From: Vibrio pectenicida
Lineage (GTDB): Bacteria > Pseudomonadota > Gammaproteobacteria > Enterobacterales > Vibrionaceae
Assembly (NCBI GenBank): GCA_024347015.1
Contig: AP024889.1
Coordinates: 1,364,001-1,428,000 of the forward strand
Length of the DNA: 64,000 bases
Direction of reading: 5' to 3'
The notes below the pieces were generated by a model. The model was not told where the DNA came from, did no database searches, and was given only the letters and a program-made list of their open reading frames with translations. Shown one piece after another: positions 9,285 to 17,990 of this stretch. The translations under genes and the position numbers were made by a program. Each line of letters begins with the position of its first letter. The stretch's first letter is position 1.

Positions 9285-9731
9285 TTATTTTTTCCAATCT
9301 TGAAGCTTAAAAATCAATGTATGGGAATCGTTCACTAGTATGAAATTATCTTTAGTTAAGGTGATATCACTCCATTGTGATAATGTCTTGGAAAACGTTT
9401 GCTCAAGATTCATCGCTTCTCCGATACACATTTTCATCGTCATCCCCATTTTTTCGATACGAAACTGATTATTTTTAAGTTCAGCTTGACCGAAGAAATT
9501 GTTGCAGCCTGCATTTCCATTTGCCTTCAATTTTTCACCGATTTCAAGACGTGGGTTCTTTTGCTGCTCAGTAGAGGATATATTTTCACCATCGATACTA
9601 ACCAGTTCCCAATTATGATGTTGAAGATCTTGGGCTGTTATTTGTTTTGCGTCACCACCATTGCTTGCACATGCTGTCATTAAAAAGGGGAGTGCGACAG
9701 CTGCAAGTAATGTTTTTGGACTAAACTTCAT
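9285..9731 (-). CDS. META-domain lipoprotein, HslJ-like
   Basis: A 148-residue predicted lipoprotein: signal peptide with lipobox LMTAC (Cys21), then a single META domain from about residue 33 (HNWELVSIDG, with GNAGCNNFFG in the middle and MKMCIG later), the pattern of E. coli HslJ. HslJ relatives are envelope or heat-shock-associated proteins linked to novobiocin tolerance in E. coli; the biochemical role is unknown. The two internal Cys (in the AGCNNF and KMCIG segments) could form a periplasmic disulfide. Stand-alone gene with its own terminator. Confidence 0.85.
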   Translation of the reverse strand: MKFSPKTLLAAVALPFLMTACASNGGDAKQITAQDLQHHNWELVSIDGENISSTEQQKNPRLEIGEKLKANGNAGCNNFFGQAELKNNQFRIEKMGMTMKMCIGEAMNLEQTFSKTLSQWSDITLTKDNFILVNDSHTLIFKLQDWKK

Positions 9732-9930
9732 AGTAATAAACTCCGGAATATAAAAACCTATATCGACATTTAGACGATTTTTATGTTACCAAGTATAGGT
9801 GAAAAAACGTAGTTTTTGTCAGTCTAGAGTCATGGTTTATTCGTCATTCGATAGTGAAGCTAGTTGAGTTGTCGAGCTTACAATTAGGTATAAATTTAAG
9901 TTTATATTATCAGTACAGAGAGAAGTTAAT

Positions 9931-10179
9931 ATGGAGCAGCTAGAATTTTTTGTTGTCCCTAGCCCTTGTATAGGAGTCTGTACTGTGGATGAAAAAGGGT
10001 ATTGTAAGGGATGCATGCGTAAGCGAGAAGAGCGCTTTAATTGGCTAACTTTTTCTCCATCAGAACAGATCCATATTATAAAATTATGTCGTCAGAGATA
10101 TTACAGGAAACACAAAGGTAGCCACAACGAAGGTGATGTTACGGGGTCACAATCTAGCGCACAGCAAGAGTTATTTTAG
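9931..10179 (+). CDS. DUF1289 family small Cys-rich protein
   Basis: An 82-residue protein with the DUF1289 signature: four cysteines spaced C-x3-C-x7-C-x2-C (PSPCIGVC ... GYCKGC) near residues 12-28, suited to binding a metal, followed by a basic helix with W and R residues. No function is established for the family. The start is preceded by AGAGAAG about nine bases upstream. Stand-alone gene, convergent with the next small minus-strand gene. Confidence 0.85.
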   Translation: MEQLEFFVVPSPCIGVCTVDEKGYCKGCMRKREERFNWLTFSPSEQIHIIKLCRQRYYRKHKGSHNEGDVTGSQSSAQQELF

Positions 10180-10234
10180 AGTTTTTTGCGCTGTGCATTG
10201 TATCTTGTTCACTATCATTCCCATTCGTCACTTA

Positions 10235-10429
10235 TCACCCATCAATATGTTCATCAAAGTGGTTACCATTGAAACGCTGAGTTTGTTCTTTTTGATGTTC
10301 GGAGTCAGATCCTGATTCAAGAAGCTGATGAATATAGCTAGCCATAGGGTCATTACAGTCTAGTCGTTCCTTTTTTGTTGCAATCTCTTTAATTAATTGC
10401 AAACGATAGGAATTGCTTGCGCGCTTCAT
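10235..10429 (-). CDS. Small hypothetical protein, 64 residues
   Basis: Not recognised. The frame has a good ribosome site (AGAGG seven bases before ATG) and a polar, strongly charged, Asn/Gln/His-rich sequence without hydrophobic segments, with an N-terminal basic helix (MKRASNSYRLQLIKE) and an acidic, probably disordered tail. Those features favour a real small cytosolic protein over a chance frame. No operon partner. Confidence 0.5.
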   Translation of the reverse strand: MKRASNSYRLQLIKEIATKKERLDCNDPMASYIHQLLESGSDSEHQKEQTQRFNGNHFDEHIDG

Positions 10430-10832
10430 GGGGACCTCTTTGTAGTGACTCTAACGATCAAAATTTAGATGTGGAAATGTTGAACGTCAACATAGAGGCA
10501 AAGGGTCATAGCGTTATTGACTGTGGATGCGTGAAGGGTAAATTCTGTTTAGATAAATAATGTTGTTGGCTGACTTACACTTAGTTAATTTGCCTAAATG
10601 TGAGAGGTTTAGGTTGTAATAAAAACTTCACAATTTAATTGTTAAAAAAGTAAATTAATTGCAGGTCTCAAATAAATTTGAACATGATTTGAATGGATTT
10701 GCTCGTTTTCTACCATTAGTTTTGTTTAGGATTAAAACACCTTAAAGGTCGCAGGGTGTATAGAGAAGACTGAGTTGTTTAATTTAAACAGTAAGGGCCC
10801 TGGGGGGCCCATAAATAATGACAGAAATAAGC
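10430..10832. other. Intergenic region with two inverted repeats
   Basis: About 400 bases without a credible gene. An inverted repeat ATGTTGA-ACG-TCAACAT at 10477-10493 lies just upstream of the 64-residue gene start and could be an operator. Two GGGCCC words at 10795-10800 and 10805-10810 can pair as a GC-rich hairpin 23 bases after the pilotin stop and may be a weak terminator for it, although the following tract is not T-rich. Confidence 0.45.
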
Positions 10833-11225
10833 TTATTGTTTCGATTGACAGCTCTGCTTGGTAACGATTTCATCAACCATTAATTGGCCTCGAGCATTGC
10901 GCATTTTTATCCTGTAGTTTAGTCCAACGTCTAAGTTGTTTTTCGTCTCTTTGTCGGTACAGTAACTCTTAATGCTGGTCTGGATAACTTGCTGAATTGG
11001 CTTAGCGCCAGGAGCATCTTGGTTGTAGACCATCATTATTTCTATCATAGTTCCTTTAGAGCTTGCTCTCATAATGGAAAGAGGACCTACCTCCATTGGG
11101 AGCTCTGCTGCAATCACACTAGCTCGACTATGCGCCAGCATTTCAAGCTGGCGTTGCTCTCCTGAAGAAGAGCAGCCTGTAATTAAGGTAGTAGCAAGTA
11201 TACCTAGGATAAATTTCAGCTTCAT
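10833..11225 (-). CDS. GspS/AspS-type pilotin lipoprotein of type II secretion
   Basis: A 130-residue lipoprotein with lipobox LITGC (Cys18) and the body of the Vibrio AspS/GspS-beta pilotin family: a QRQLEMLAHSRASV helix, a GPLSIMRA strand and a closing pair of cysteines (SYCTDKE and KQSCQ) expected to form a disulfide. Pilotins of this family carry the secretin GspD to the outer membrane. The gene is away from any gsp cluster, as aspS is in Vibrio, and starts one base after the yciI stop, so the two are cotranscribed. The family call is from recall of sequence pattern and would be settled by a profile search. Confidence 0.72.
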   Translation of the reverse strand: MKLKFILGILATTLITGCSSSGEQRQLEMLAHSRASVIAAELPMEVGPLSIMRASSKGTMIEIMMVYNQDAPGAKPIQQVIQTSIKSYCTDKETKNNLDVGLNYRIKMRNARGQLMVDEIVTKQSCQSKQ

Positions 11226-11226
11226 T

Positions 11227-11523
11227 TTAGAACACTTTTTTGTAAGGCTTAATTATTACTTTCTCATAGACACCAGCTTCGACATATGGGTCATTGTCGG
11301 CCCAGTGCTGAGCTTGTTGCAGAGAGTCGAACTCAGCGATAACGGTTGAGCCGGAGAACCCTGCTTCACCTGGATCATTTGAATCTATTGCTGGCATAGG
11401 GCCTGCAGTTAGCAGGCGTCCTTCATCTTGTAATTGTTGTAAACGAGCTAAATGAGCCGGGCGAGTATTCATTCGCTTTTTGAGTGAATTTTTAACGTCT
11501 TGAGAAAAAATTACATACCACAT
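11227..11523 (-). CDS. yciI: YciI family protein
   Basis: A 98-residue protein of the YciI/YCII superfamily (ferredoxin-like fold with a conserved His-Asp pair, enzymatic role unproven). The pattern MWYVIFSQD at the start, [11 protein letters not shown] with its His, [10 protein letters not shown] and the [21 protein letters not shown] end are typical. I use ATG 11523 because GAGG lies seven bases upstream; the extension to 11559 is not conserved in the family. It is followed after one base by the pilotin gene and preceded at a distance by yciB, an arrangement like the E. coli yci region. Confidence 0.88.
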   Translation of the reverse strand: MWYVIFSQDVKNSLKKRMNTRPAHLARLQQLQDEGRLLTAGPMPAIDSNDPGEAGFSGSTVIAEFDSLQQAQHWADNDPYVEAGVYEKVIIKPYKKVF

Positions 11524-11818
11524 ATTGCTATCCTCATATTTAGATATGTCGAGAGGCATTGTCTAGATTTTTTGATCCCTAACACTACAGAATATAACAG
11601 CTTTTTAAAGAGACTTTGACAATAAACTGTGAGATCTGTATTGATTAATAGTGCTAGGTTTTCCCTGCATTTTAATTGCAACCTAGCTAAAGATTACAGG
11701 TTGTGTCAACGGCCAGTATGTGTGGCCGCTGAGCTAAAAGGACAAAATATGTGTTATCTATAGACTCTTTAAAATAAAATTTAATCTAGGAAACTCACCA
11801 AGACCGAATTATAGTGAT

Positions 11819-12379
11819 CTAATCTATTTTTCCGCCAGAATTAGGTTCAGATTTTTCTTTTGATAAGTGTTTATAGATATAAATGCCAGTTATCAAGGTG
11901 AAACCAAATGTTGCTGCTAATAGACCAAACACTTTGAAGTTCACCCATGTGTCGAGTGGAAGTTCATAAGCAACGTATATGTTTAGCCCTGCACAAAATG
12001 AAAAGAACACAACCCATGCCCATGTCACTTTAGTCCACACATTATCAGGTAAATGAATCTCTTTACCCAGCATGCTTTTGATGGCTGATTTACCTATCAG
12101 ATGGCTTATTGCGAGGCCAAGCGCAAAGACAACGTATACAATGGTTACTTTCCATTTTATAAAATTTTCATCATGGAGAAAAATTGTCATACCCCCAAAA
12201 AAAGCGACCATGATGAAGGTCACCAATTGCATCTTCTCTACTTTTTTGTATAAAAGATAAGTGAGTATAACCTGAATCGCAGTCGCGATAATCAGGGCAC
12301 CAGTTGCAACATAAATGTCCTGAGCTTTATACAGGACAAAAAAGATGACGAGAGGAATAAAATCTAATAGTTGTTTCAT
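11819..12379 (-). CDS. yciB: Inner-membrane septation protein YciB (IspZ)
   Basis: Polytopic inner-membrane protein of 186 residues with five predicted helices, involved in envelope integrity and intracellular septation. The N-terminus [18 protein letters not shown] is the family signature, and the [17 protein letters not shown] segment in the middle is also characteristic. A charged, probably cytoplasmic tail ends the protein. Same strand as yciI and the pilotin gene, but 295 bases separate them, so it may have its own promoter. Confidence 0.93.
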   Translation of the reverse strand: MKQLLDFIPLVIFFVLYKAQDIYVATGALIIATAIQVILTYLLYKKVEKMQLVTFIMVAFFGGMTIFLHDENFIKWKVTIVYVVFALGLAISHLIGKSAIKSMLGKEIHLPDNVWTKVTWAWVVFFSFCAGLNIYVAYELPLDTWVNFKVFGLLAATFGFTLITGIYIYKHLSKEKSEPNSGGKID

Positions 12380-12478
12380 TGCAAAAATCTAAAGTTTCAA
12401 TATTGAGCACAGTTTAACGAAATATGAGCGATGAACATAGATCTAAAGTTACTAAGGACCTAACTTGTTGGAATAATT

Positions 12479-12504
12479 TAAGCCAGTTAAGAATAACTGG
12501 CTTA
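12479..12504. terminator. Hairpin downstream of GemA-like gene
   Basis: A perfect 10-pair stem (TAAGCCAGTT at 12479-12488, complement at 12495-12504) with a six-base loop lies 57 bases after the minus-strand stop at 12561. It lacks a clean T-tract on either side, so termination is plausible but not certain. Confidence 0.5.
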
Positions 12505-12560
12505 ATACTATAAGGCGTTCCATACATCTACAGACTGTTAGGCAGCGCAGTAAGTGTCTG

Positions 12561-12803
12561 TTATGAATAAATTTCAAGTGAGGATATCATAGGCTTGATG
12601 TCTTCTAGGTAGCCTTCTTCTTTCAGGTTCGAGACAGCAACTCTTAATTCTTCATTACTCATCGCAAAACAGCTTGATTTCCCAGTCATATGGTTTAGAT
12701 AGTCATGGTATTCATGTTCAGTGAAATGTCCTATCCGGTCTACTAACAAACATTTGATACCGTGATGAATAAGTCGATAGTATGTATGACGATGAAGTTC
12801 CAT
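12561..12803 (-). CDS. GemA (Mu gp16/DUF1018)-like small protein
   Basis: An 80-residue protein with a good ribosome site (AGGAG nine bases before ATG). The pattern IHHGIKCLLVD ... YHDYLNHMTGKSSC ... MSNEELRVAVSNLKEEGY matches the core of phage Mu GemA-like proteins, where an IH-x-x-K helix, a TGK-S-C turn and an EL-x-x-x-x-x-x-LK-x-x-G helix are conserved. GemA of Mu modulates host gene expression and DNA supercoiling. No phage genes surround it, so it would be a domesticated or stand-alone member. Recognition is by eye only. Confidence 0.5.
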   Translation of the reverse strand: MELHRHTYYRLIHHGIKCLLVDRIGHFTEHEYHDYLNHMTGKSSCFAMSNEELRVAVSNLKEEGYLEDIKPMISSLEIYS

Positions 12804-13376
12804 AATTCGTATCTCCTAGCTATGTCAGTCTGAATAACGACCCAGACCAAGAAGTGACTTAGACAGAATATTGCCACTTTTGGATGATAACTGAGACAAA
12901 GCATAATGAATGCCATACTAATACCTGATTGAGGTTTGTATGAATATTGTTCAGGATATTAATTGGTTAGTTACACATAGCGCATTATAAATCTCAGGCA
13001 AAAAGTAAAGTAGAACTACACCTTTCGCTATATGACATTTACTATGCAAATTGCAAGTCGTTTTGAAATTGAGGCCAGTAAGAACAATTTTTGTTGTAGC
13101 GGATAATATTATTTGAGTGTTAGTAATTGACCTTGATATTCATTTTAATGTATTGAAAAACAAGCTTTTAATAAAATCTTATGTGATGATCTAACATCTT
13201 ATTCATGATAAAATTAACACTAAAGGCATGTTCAGCTAATAAAAAAGTTGGCGAAAATCAGAAGGTTGGCATACACTTTCCCAAGTAAAGCCGATATGTT
13301 GTTGATTGGCTGGGCAAAATGCTTTGGCGCTGCTGATTTAAGCAGCAATGTTAAACACAGCTTTGAGGAAAGTTTT
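12804..13376. other. Long intergenic region upstream of ihfA
   Basis: 573 bases without a convincing gene. It must contain an ihfA promoter. A hairpin GCTGCT-N6-AGCAGC at 13329-13346 sits about 30 bases before the ihfA start. The ihfA frame stays open upstream to 13248, but those 43 codons lack family similarity and the ribosome site points to 13377. Confidence 0.5.
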
Positions 13377-13673
13377 ATGGCGCTCACAAAGGCCGATTTG
13401 GCTGAGAACCTGTTTGAAAAGCTTGGATATAGTAAACGGGATGCCAAGGAAACGGTTGAAGCGTTTTTCGAAGAAATTCGTAAGGCACTAGAAAGTGGCG
13501 AACAGGTAAAACTGTCTGGGTTCGGGAATTTTGATCTTCGAGAGAAGAATGAACGGCCGGGTCGAAACCCAAAGACGGGTGAAGATATTCCAATCAGTGC
13601 TCGCCGCGTTGTCACCTTCCGTCCCGGGCAAAAACTGAAAGCTCGCGTGGAAAATACCAAGATTAATGGCTAA
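13377..13673 (+). CDS. ihfA: Integration host factor subunit alpha
   Basis: DNA-bending nucleoid protein that pairs with IhfB. The 98-residue product from ATG 13377 (GAGGA eight bases upstream) has the canonical [10 protein letters not shown] start, the GFGNF hinge and the DNA-intercalating arm [14 protein letters not shown] with its proline. In E. coli and relatives ihfA follows pheT in one operon; here it stands alone 15 kb before pheS, with its own upstream region and terminator, which implies rearrangement and independent transcription. Confidence 0.96.
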   Translation: MALTKADLAENLFEKLGYSKRDAKETVEAFFEEIRKALESGEQVKLSGFGNFDLREKNERPGRNPKTGEDIPISARRVVTFRPGQKLKARVENTKING

Positions 13674-13702
13674 CACGTTGACTGCCTAGTAGTAAGGACA
13701 TC

Positions 13703-13753
13703 AAAATTCTAGAAGACGGAGTTGCTTGCCATACGTCTTCTAGTTATTTTTTG
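13703..13753 (+). terminator. Terminator after ihfA
   Basis: CTAGAAGAC at 13709-13717 pairs with GTCTTCTAG at 13735-13743, followed by TTATTTTTTG. The loop is long (17 bases). It lies between convergent ihfA and yciU. Confidence 0.7.
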
Positions 13754-13768
13754 ATAGCCTTATATTAG

Positions 13769-14089
13769 TTAATCCCTTTTCCAAAGGACATGGCAGAACT
13801 TGTTGTCAGGGTCTCGGCTAACCAGTAGACGAGCAAAAACATCATCGAGAACATCGCTGTCCTCGTTAACTAACCCTACCCGTACTTCAGCGTAGATGTT
13901 TTTGTCAACATCAAAACCAACGTGTTGCGGCCAATCATCACTAGTCTCAACCAATTCTGCGGCACCTCTGTCGTCAAATTGAGCCACAAAAATAATCACG
14001 TCTGCTGCTTCAAGGTTATCTGCTGCCATTTCTAGGAATATATCATAGGCCGTTTCTATGGTGTCGTCGTAGGAGATAAGTTCAGACAT
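13769..14089 (-). CDS. yciU: Putative double-stranded DNA mimic protein, YciU/HI1450 family
   Basis: A very acidic 106-residue protein of the DUF440 family, whose Haemophilus member HI1450 is a structural mimic of double-stranded DNA and has been linked to binding HU. Characteristic words are TIETAYDIFLEMAADNL, WPQHVGFDVD and the end NKFCHVLWKRD. I prefer the ATG at 14089, which starts one base after the efpL stop; an in-frame GTG at 14098 overlaps efpL. Cotranscribed with efpL and convergent with ihfA, which codes for another HU-like protein. Whether it touches IHF is speculation. Confidence 0.9.
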   Translation of the reverse strand: MSELISYDDTIETAYDIFLEMAADNLEAADVIIFVAQFDDRGAAELVETSDDWPQHVGFDVDKNIYAEVRVGLVNEDSDVLDDVFARLLVSRDPDNKFCHVLWKRD

Positions 14090-14090
14090 C

Positions 14091-14657
14091 TTAGGCACGA
14101 CTCATATATTTGCGCTCAGTGGTATTAATGACGATACGATCGCCAGTTGCAATATACTCTGGTACTTGAACTGTTAAGCCTGTTGTAAAACGAGCTGGCT
14201 TCGTTCTCGCTGAAGCCGAGGCTCCTTTGATTGATGGGTCGGTTTCTTCGATGACAAGCTCAACGGAAGCAGGAAGCTCAAGACCAACAGCGTTTTGATC
14301 CACTACAATGACGTGCAGCCCTTGAATTTCTTCTGTGATAAATAACAAATCATCTTCAATATCAGATTTTTTGAACGTAAACTGGGTATAGTCTTCGTTA
14401 TCCATAAAAATGTATTCATCATTATCAATATATGAAAAGGCAACGGCACGTTTGAACATATCGACAGTATCAACAACGTCATCAGATTTAAACCTTTCGT
14501 CGACGCGGCCACCAGTGGATAGATCTATACAGCGCAATTTATAAATTTTTGCTCCGCCTCTCCCTCCAGGTGTAGTCACTTCGATATCTTTGATAAGTAA
14601 TGTTTTACTATTAGATTCTATAGCAAAACCTTTTTTAAGCTCACTTGCCCTTGGCAT
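14091..14657 (-). CDS. yeiP: Elongation factor P-like protein EfpL (YeiP)
   Basis: Ribosome-binding EF-P paralogue that helps relieve stalling on proline-containing motifs. The 188 residues show the three-domain EF-P layout; the domain I tip loop reads TPGGRGGAKIYK with Arg33 where EF-P carries a modified lysine, which is the EfpL signature. No modification enzymes are needed for this type. It heads a two-gene unit with yciU. Length and N-terminus MPRASELKKG agree with the family. Confidence 0.95.
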   Translation of the reverse strand: MPRASELKKGFAIESNSKTLLIKDIEVTTPGGRGGAKIYKLRCIDLSTGGRVDERFKSDDVVDTVDMFKRAVAFSYIDNDEYIFMDNEDYTQFTFKKSDIEDDLLFITEEIQGLHVIVVDQNAVGLELPASVELVIEETDPSIKGASASARTKPARFTTGLTVQVPEYIATGDRIVINTTERKYMSRA

Positions 14658-14793
14658 AAATGTGTATCCTCAGCATGGAATAGAGTTGTCGTATTATATA
14701 CATAGAGTTAAAACGAAGGAATATCTTGATTCGTGCCAATGTGTGGGCGAACATTAGAAGACAGAGTATTTAAAAAATATTGTAATCAGTTAT

Positions 14794-15561
14794 ATGCATC
14801 TTTCAATTATTGATCCTAAACAGCCATTTCAGGAAACGTACCAACCTGCTATTGATGAGCTTGTCATTTTTCTTAAGAGTGGATTGGGAGAAAACCTCCA
14901 TAGTGTCTATATCTATGGCAGTGTTGCACGTAAACGAGCTGAGCCTAATCTATCAAATCTTGATGTTCTAGTGGTCTCCCATGAGAGCTTTAGTGATATG
15001 AGAACAACTTTGTTTAACTCGATAAAATGGCGTTTTCAGAAGTCATATCCATTTATCAATGGGGTATCTTTAACAAATACCTTAGCGCAAGATATAGCGA
15101 GTCTAGACAGTATATTTTCTTGGGGGTTTCAATTGCGTCACTGTTCAGTGTGCGTGTATGGTGAAAATTTAGCTGAGTGCTTTGGTGATTATGAACCCAG
15201 TTGGGAGGTTGCAAAACATTGGAACATGGATGTTGAAAACTGGGTTGCTGTTTATCGGAATCGAATTGCCCGTTCAGCCACTCCAGAAGAACAGGTGAAA
15301 TCACAAATTATTATCGCGAAAAAATTACTTCGTGCCAGTTATTCTCTTGTGATGTACAAAGATAAAAATTGGTTCGATGATCCGATTGAATGTGGAAACC
15401 AGTTTTTGCGTTATTTCCCAGAGAAAAAAATTGAAATTGAAAGGCTTGGAATTTTATTGTCTGGTCGGTTTATTGCCAAGCGGTCTGTTATAGGCATCTT
15501 TGATGGTTTTGGAGAGTGGTTAGTTAAGCAGTACCAAAAAACAGAGTTTCGTATTGGTTGA
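14794..15561 (+). CDS. Nucleotidyltransferase-fold protein with altered active site
   Basis: A 255-residue protein with a nucleotidyltransferase core at its N-terminus: YIYGSVARKR puts the GS motif at residues 42-43, and the following strand SNLDVLVV carries only one of the two expected acids (Asp57), with Asn55 where the first catalytic Asp should be. The rest is helical with conserved-looking aromatics (WNMDVENWVAVYRNRIARS) and resembles the helical partner domain of aminoglycoside-type transferases. Either a non-catalytic descendant or one using other acids. No operon partner; convergent with polB. Substrate unknown. Confidence 0.65.
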   Translation: MHLSIIDPKQPFQETYQPAIDELVIFLKSGLGENLHSVYIYGSVARKRAEPNLSNLDVLVVSHESFSDMRTTLFNSIKWRFQKSYPFINGVSLTNTLAQDIASLDSIFSWGFQLRHCSVCVYGENLAECFGDYEPSWEVAKHWNMDVENWVAVYRNRIARSATPEEQVKSQIIIAKKLLRASYSLVMYKDKNWFDDPIECGNQFLRYFPEKKIEIERLGILLSGRFIAKRSVIGIFDGFGEWLVKQYQKTEFRIG

Positions 15562-15573
15562 GCTTATTGAGAC

Positions 15574-17937
15574 TTAGAACAAGCCAAGTTGGGGTTCACA
15601 AAGGCTTGCGAAATTGATACCGACAAATGGAAGAATAGCTTCCGCGACAGGTTTGAGTTGTTTATCGATATAGTGTTGGTAATCAATTGGGCTCTTTTGA
15701 TATTCCAGCGGCTCAGGGCCGGTAAGGGTAATGAGGTATTCAATCCTGCCTTTATTTTGATATTGCAGAGGTCTTCCTAGTTGGGCATTAATATTGTCTG
15801 CTAAACGGGCAGCTTTTACCTGGGGAGGGATGTTTTTTTGATATTCATGTAATTTTCGACGTAAGCGTTTTTGATAAACAAGTTCTGAATCAAATTTTCC
15901 AGCGAGTGTTTGCTCAACAAATTCTTGGATAAACTCCGTAGGATCTTGTTCTTGAAAAACCATTGAATAGAGCTGGTACTGAAAACGTTGAGAAAGGCGA
16001 GTCCAATCAGTACGTGCACTTTCTAATCCCTTAAAGATGATCTTTTCTGACTCACCTTCACCAATAAGTCCAGCATATCGCTTTTTTGACCCTGTTTCCT
16101 GACCTCGGATCGTCGGCATTAAAAATTTCCTATAATGCGTTTCGTATTCCAACTCGAGAATCGATGTCAGGTTGTATTGTTCTCTAAGTCGTTTCGTCCA
16201 CCAATGATTTATATCTTCTACAAGTTCTTGTCCAATTTTGTCGGCTTGCGCTTGTGAAAATTTGCCATTTAATGAAACAAATGTTGAATCCGTATCGCCA
16301 TAGATAACTTTATACCCCTTATCTTCGATCAGTTGTTTGGTTTGTTTCATTATTTCGTGCCCACGCATGGTTATACTTGAAGCCAAACGCGTATCAAAAA
16401 ATCGGCAACCAGAAGAACCTAATACACCGTAAAACGAGTTCATGATAATTTTTATAGCTTGAGAAAATGTTTTTTCGTTTTTGCTCTTGGCTTGATCTCG
16501 CGCTGCCCATAGCTTTTCTATCATGGCAGGTAGAAAATGTTTACTACGATGGAACTGACCACCGCGAAAACCTTCTACTGCTTGGTGCTTATGTTTACCA
16601 ATAGCTAACTTGAGACCCTCGATTAATCCCATGGGATCGATAAGAAACGAGCGAATAATAGACGGATAGAGGCTTTTAAAGTCCAGCACTAGGACTGAGT
16701 CATATAAATTGGGTATCGAGTCCATGACATAACCACCTGGGCTCGCTAGCCAGTTCTCAGGGTGTAAGTTTGGTGCGACATAGCCTGATCGATGGAGCTG
16801 AGGCAAATAAAGATTAGTGAACGCGGCAACGGAGCCTCCTACACGATCAAGCTCAACACCTGTCAGTTTTGCCCGTTCGATGGCAAACTCTAGCAAATGG
16901 GTTTGGGAGAATATTTTATTAACCAGGATGCAGTCATGGAGATTATACTTCGCTAGAGAAGGTTTATCTTTTAGAAACATCTGGTTAATTTCATCCATTC
17001 TGTCATGTACATTATGAATTTTTTTGCCTTCGCCTAGTAGTTCTTGTGATACGGACTCAAGTGACCAGCTGCGAAAGTGATATGTGGCCGTTTTGAGTGT
17101 ATCAATACCATCCATTACAACTCTGCCAGGAATTGAAACGAAGGCTTGCTGAGTATTTGCTGATGTTCGGAAAAAACTATTTTGATTAGCTCGACCTATT
17201 TGCAGTCGGATTTTATGCCACTCAGAACGTTTGTGTAATAGCCGAAAATCAAAGTCGATGACGTTCCAGCCAATAACAACGTCAGGATCAAATTGTGTGA
17301 ACCAGCGGATCAATGCATGCAGAAGTTGTTTTTCATCTGATACCCACTCAATAGCAGTTTCCGCTTGTTGGTCATCGCCAATCATAATGACACGGCTATC
17401 CATTGGACTGTCGAGACCGACTGAATACAATATGCCTTTCTCAGAACACTCGATATCTAATGAAACCACTTTTAAGTGAGGAATATAATCAAATTGGCGA
17501 CATTTGACGTTATTAAATCGTGTATGGCCGTGTCTGACTTGAGGCTCACCTGTAAACTCGAGGCTCCCTTGAATAAAACGCTCCATTAGATAGCGGTCAG
17601 CAAGACGAATATCATCTTCTAGTACTAAGGTATCCGTCTGTTTAAGTGCTTGGCTTAGTTGCTGTGCTTGTTTAATGCCTGAGCAGTAGCATGCAGCAAG
17701 TTCAATAGCATCAAAGCTAGTGAGTGAAAGTGGTTTAATGGTGACGCTTAGGTTGAGTTTTTCGATGAGCACCTGACATTGAAGGATGGATTTTTGTGGA
17801 ATGAAGAAGACAGGTTTTTCTCCGTCTACTAGCAACTGAACAGGGCCATTATCAGTGGTAAGCCAGAGTTCAATCTGAGTGTGACCAGAAATATCTCTGG
17901 CTTGGCGAGTGAGTAAAAAACCGTGCTGGACAGACAT
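15574..17937 (-). CDS. polB: DNA polymerase II (family B)
   Basis: Family B repair polymerase, SOS-inducible in E. coli and active in replication restart and bypass. 787 residues, the expected length. Exonuclease motifs are intact: DIE at 161-163, NVIDFDF near 225 and YNLHDC near 331. Polymerase motifs are intact: motif A DFKSLYPSII with Asp419, motif B KIIMNSFYG near 497 and motif C YGDTDS at 546-551. It follows the DUF4105 gene on the same strand after 53 bases. I did not find a clear LexA box immediately upstream. Confidence 0.97.
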   Translation of the reverse strand: MSVQHGFLLTRQARDISGHTQIELWLTTDNGPVQLLVDGEKPVFFIPQKSILQCQVLIEKLNLSVTIKPLSLTSFDAIELAACYCSGIKQAQQLSQALKQTDTLVLEDDIRLADRYLMERFIQGSLEFTGEPQVRHGHTRFNNVKCRQFDYIPHLKVVSLDIECSEKGILYSVGLDSPMDSRVIMIGDDQQAETAIEWVSDEKQLLHALIRWFTQFDPDVVIGWNVIDFDFRLLHKRSEWHKIRLQIGRANQNSFFRTSANTQQAFVSIPGRVVMDGIDTLKTATYHFRSWSLESVSQELLGEGKKIHNVHDRMDEINQMFLKDKPSLAKYNLHDCILVNKIFSQTHLLEFAIERAKLTGVELDRVGGSVAAFTNLYLPQLHRSGYVAPNLHPENWLASPGGYVMDSIPNLYDSVLVLDFKSLYPSIIRSFLIDPMGLIEGLKLAIGKHKHQAVEGFRGGQFHRSKHFLPAMIEKLWAARDQAKSKNEKTFSQAIKIIMNSFYGVLGSSGCRFFDTRLASSITMRGHEIMKQTKQLIEDKGYKVIYGDTDSTFVSLNGKFSQAQADKIGQELVEDINHWWTKRLREQYNLTSILELEYETHYRKFLMPTIRGQETGSKKRYAGLIGEGESEKIIFKGLESARTDWTRLSQRFQYQLYSMVFQEQDPTEFIQEFVEQTLAGKFDSELVYQKRLRRKLHEYQKNIPPQVKAARLADNINAQLGRPLQYQNKGRIEYLITLTGPEPLEYQKSPIDYQHYIDKQLKPVAEAILPFVGINFASLCEPQLGLF

Positions 17938-17990
17938 GGACAGTGCTCTACAAGAAATTCGGAACTAGTTTAACATAAGCTCAATAGTGC

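Noticed and set aside
13248..13376. N-terminal extension of IhfA by 43 residues
   Set aside because: The frame is open but IhfA proteins start at MALTK and the GAGGA ribosome site directs the start at 13377.
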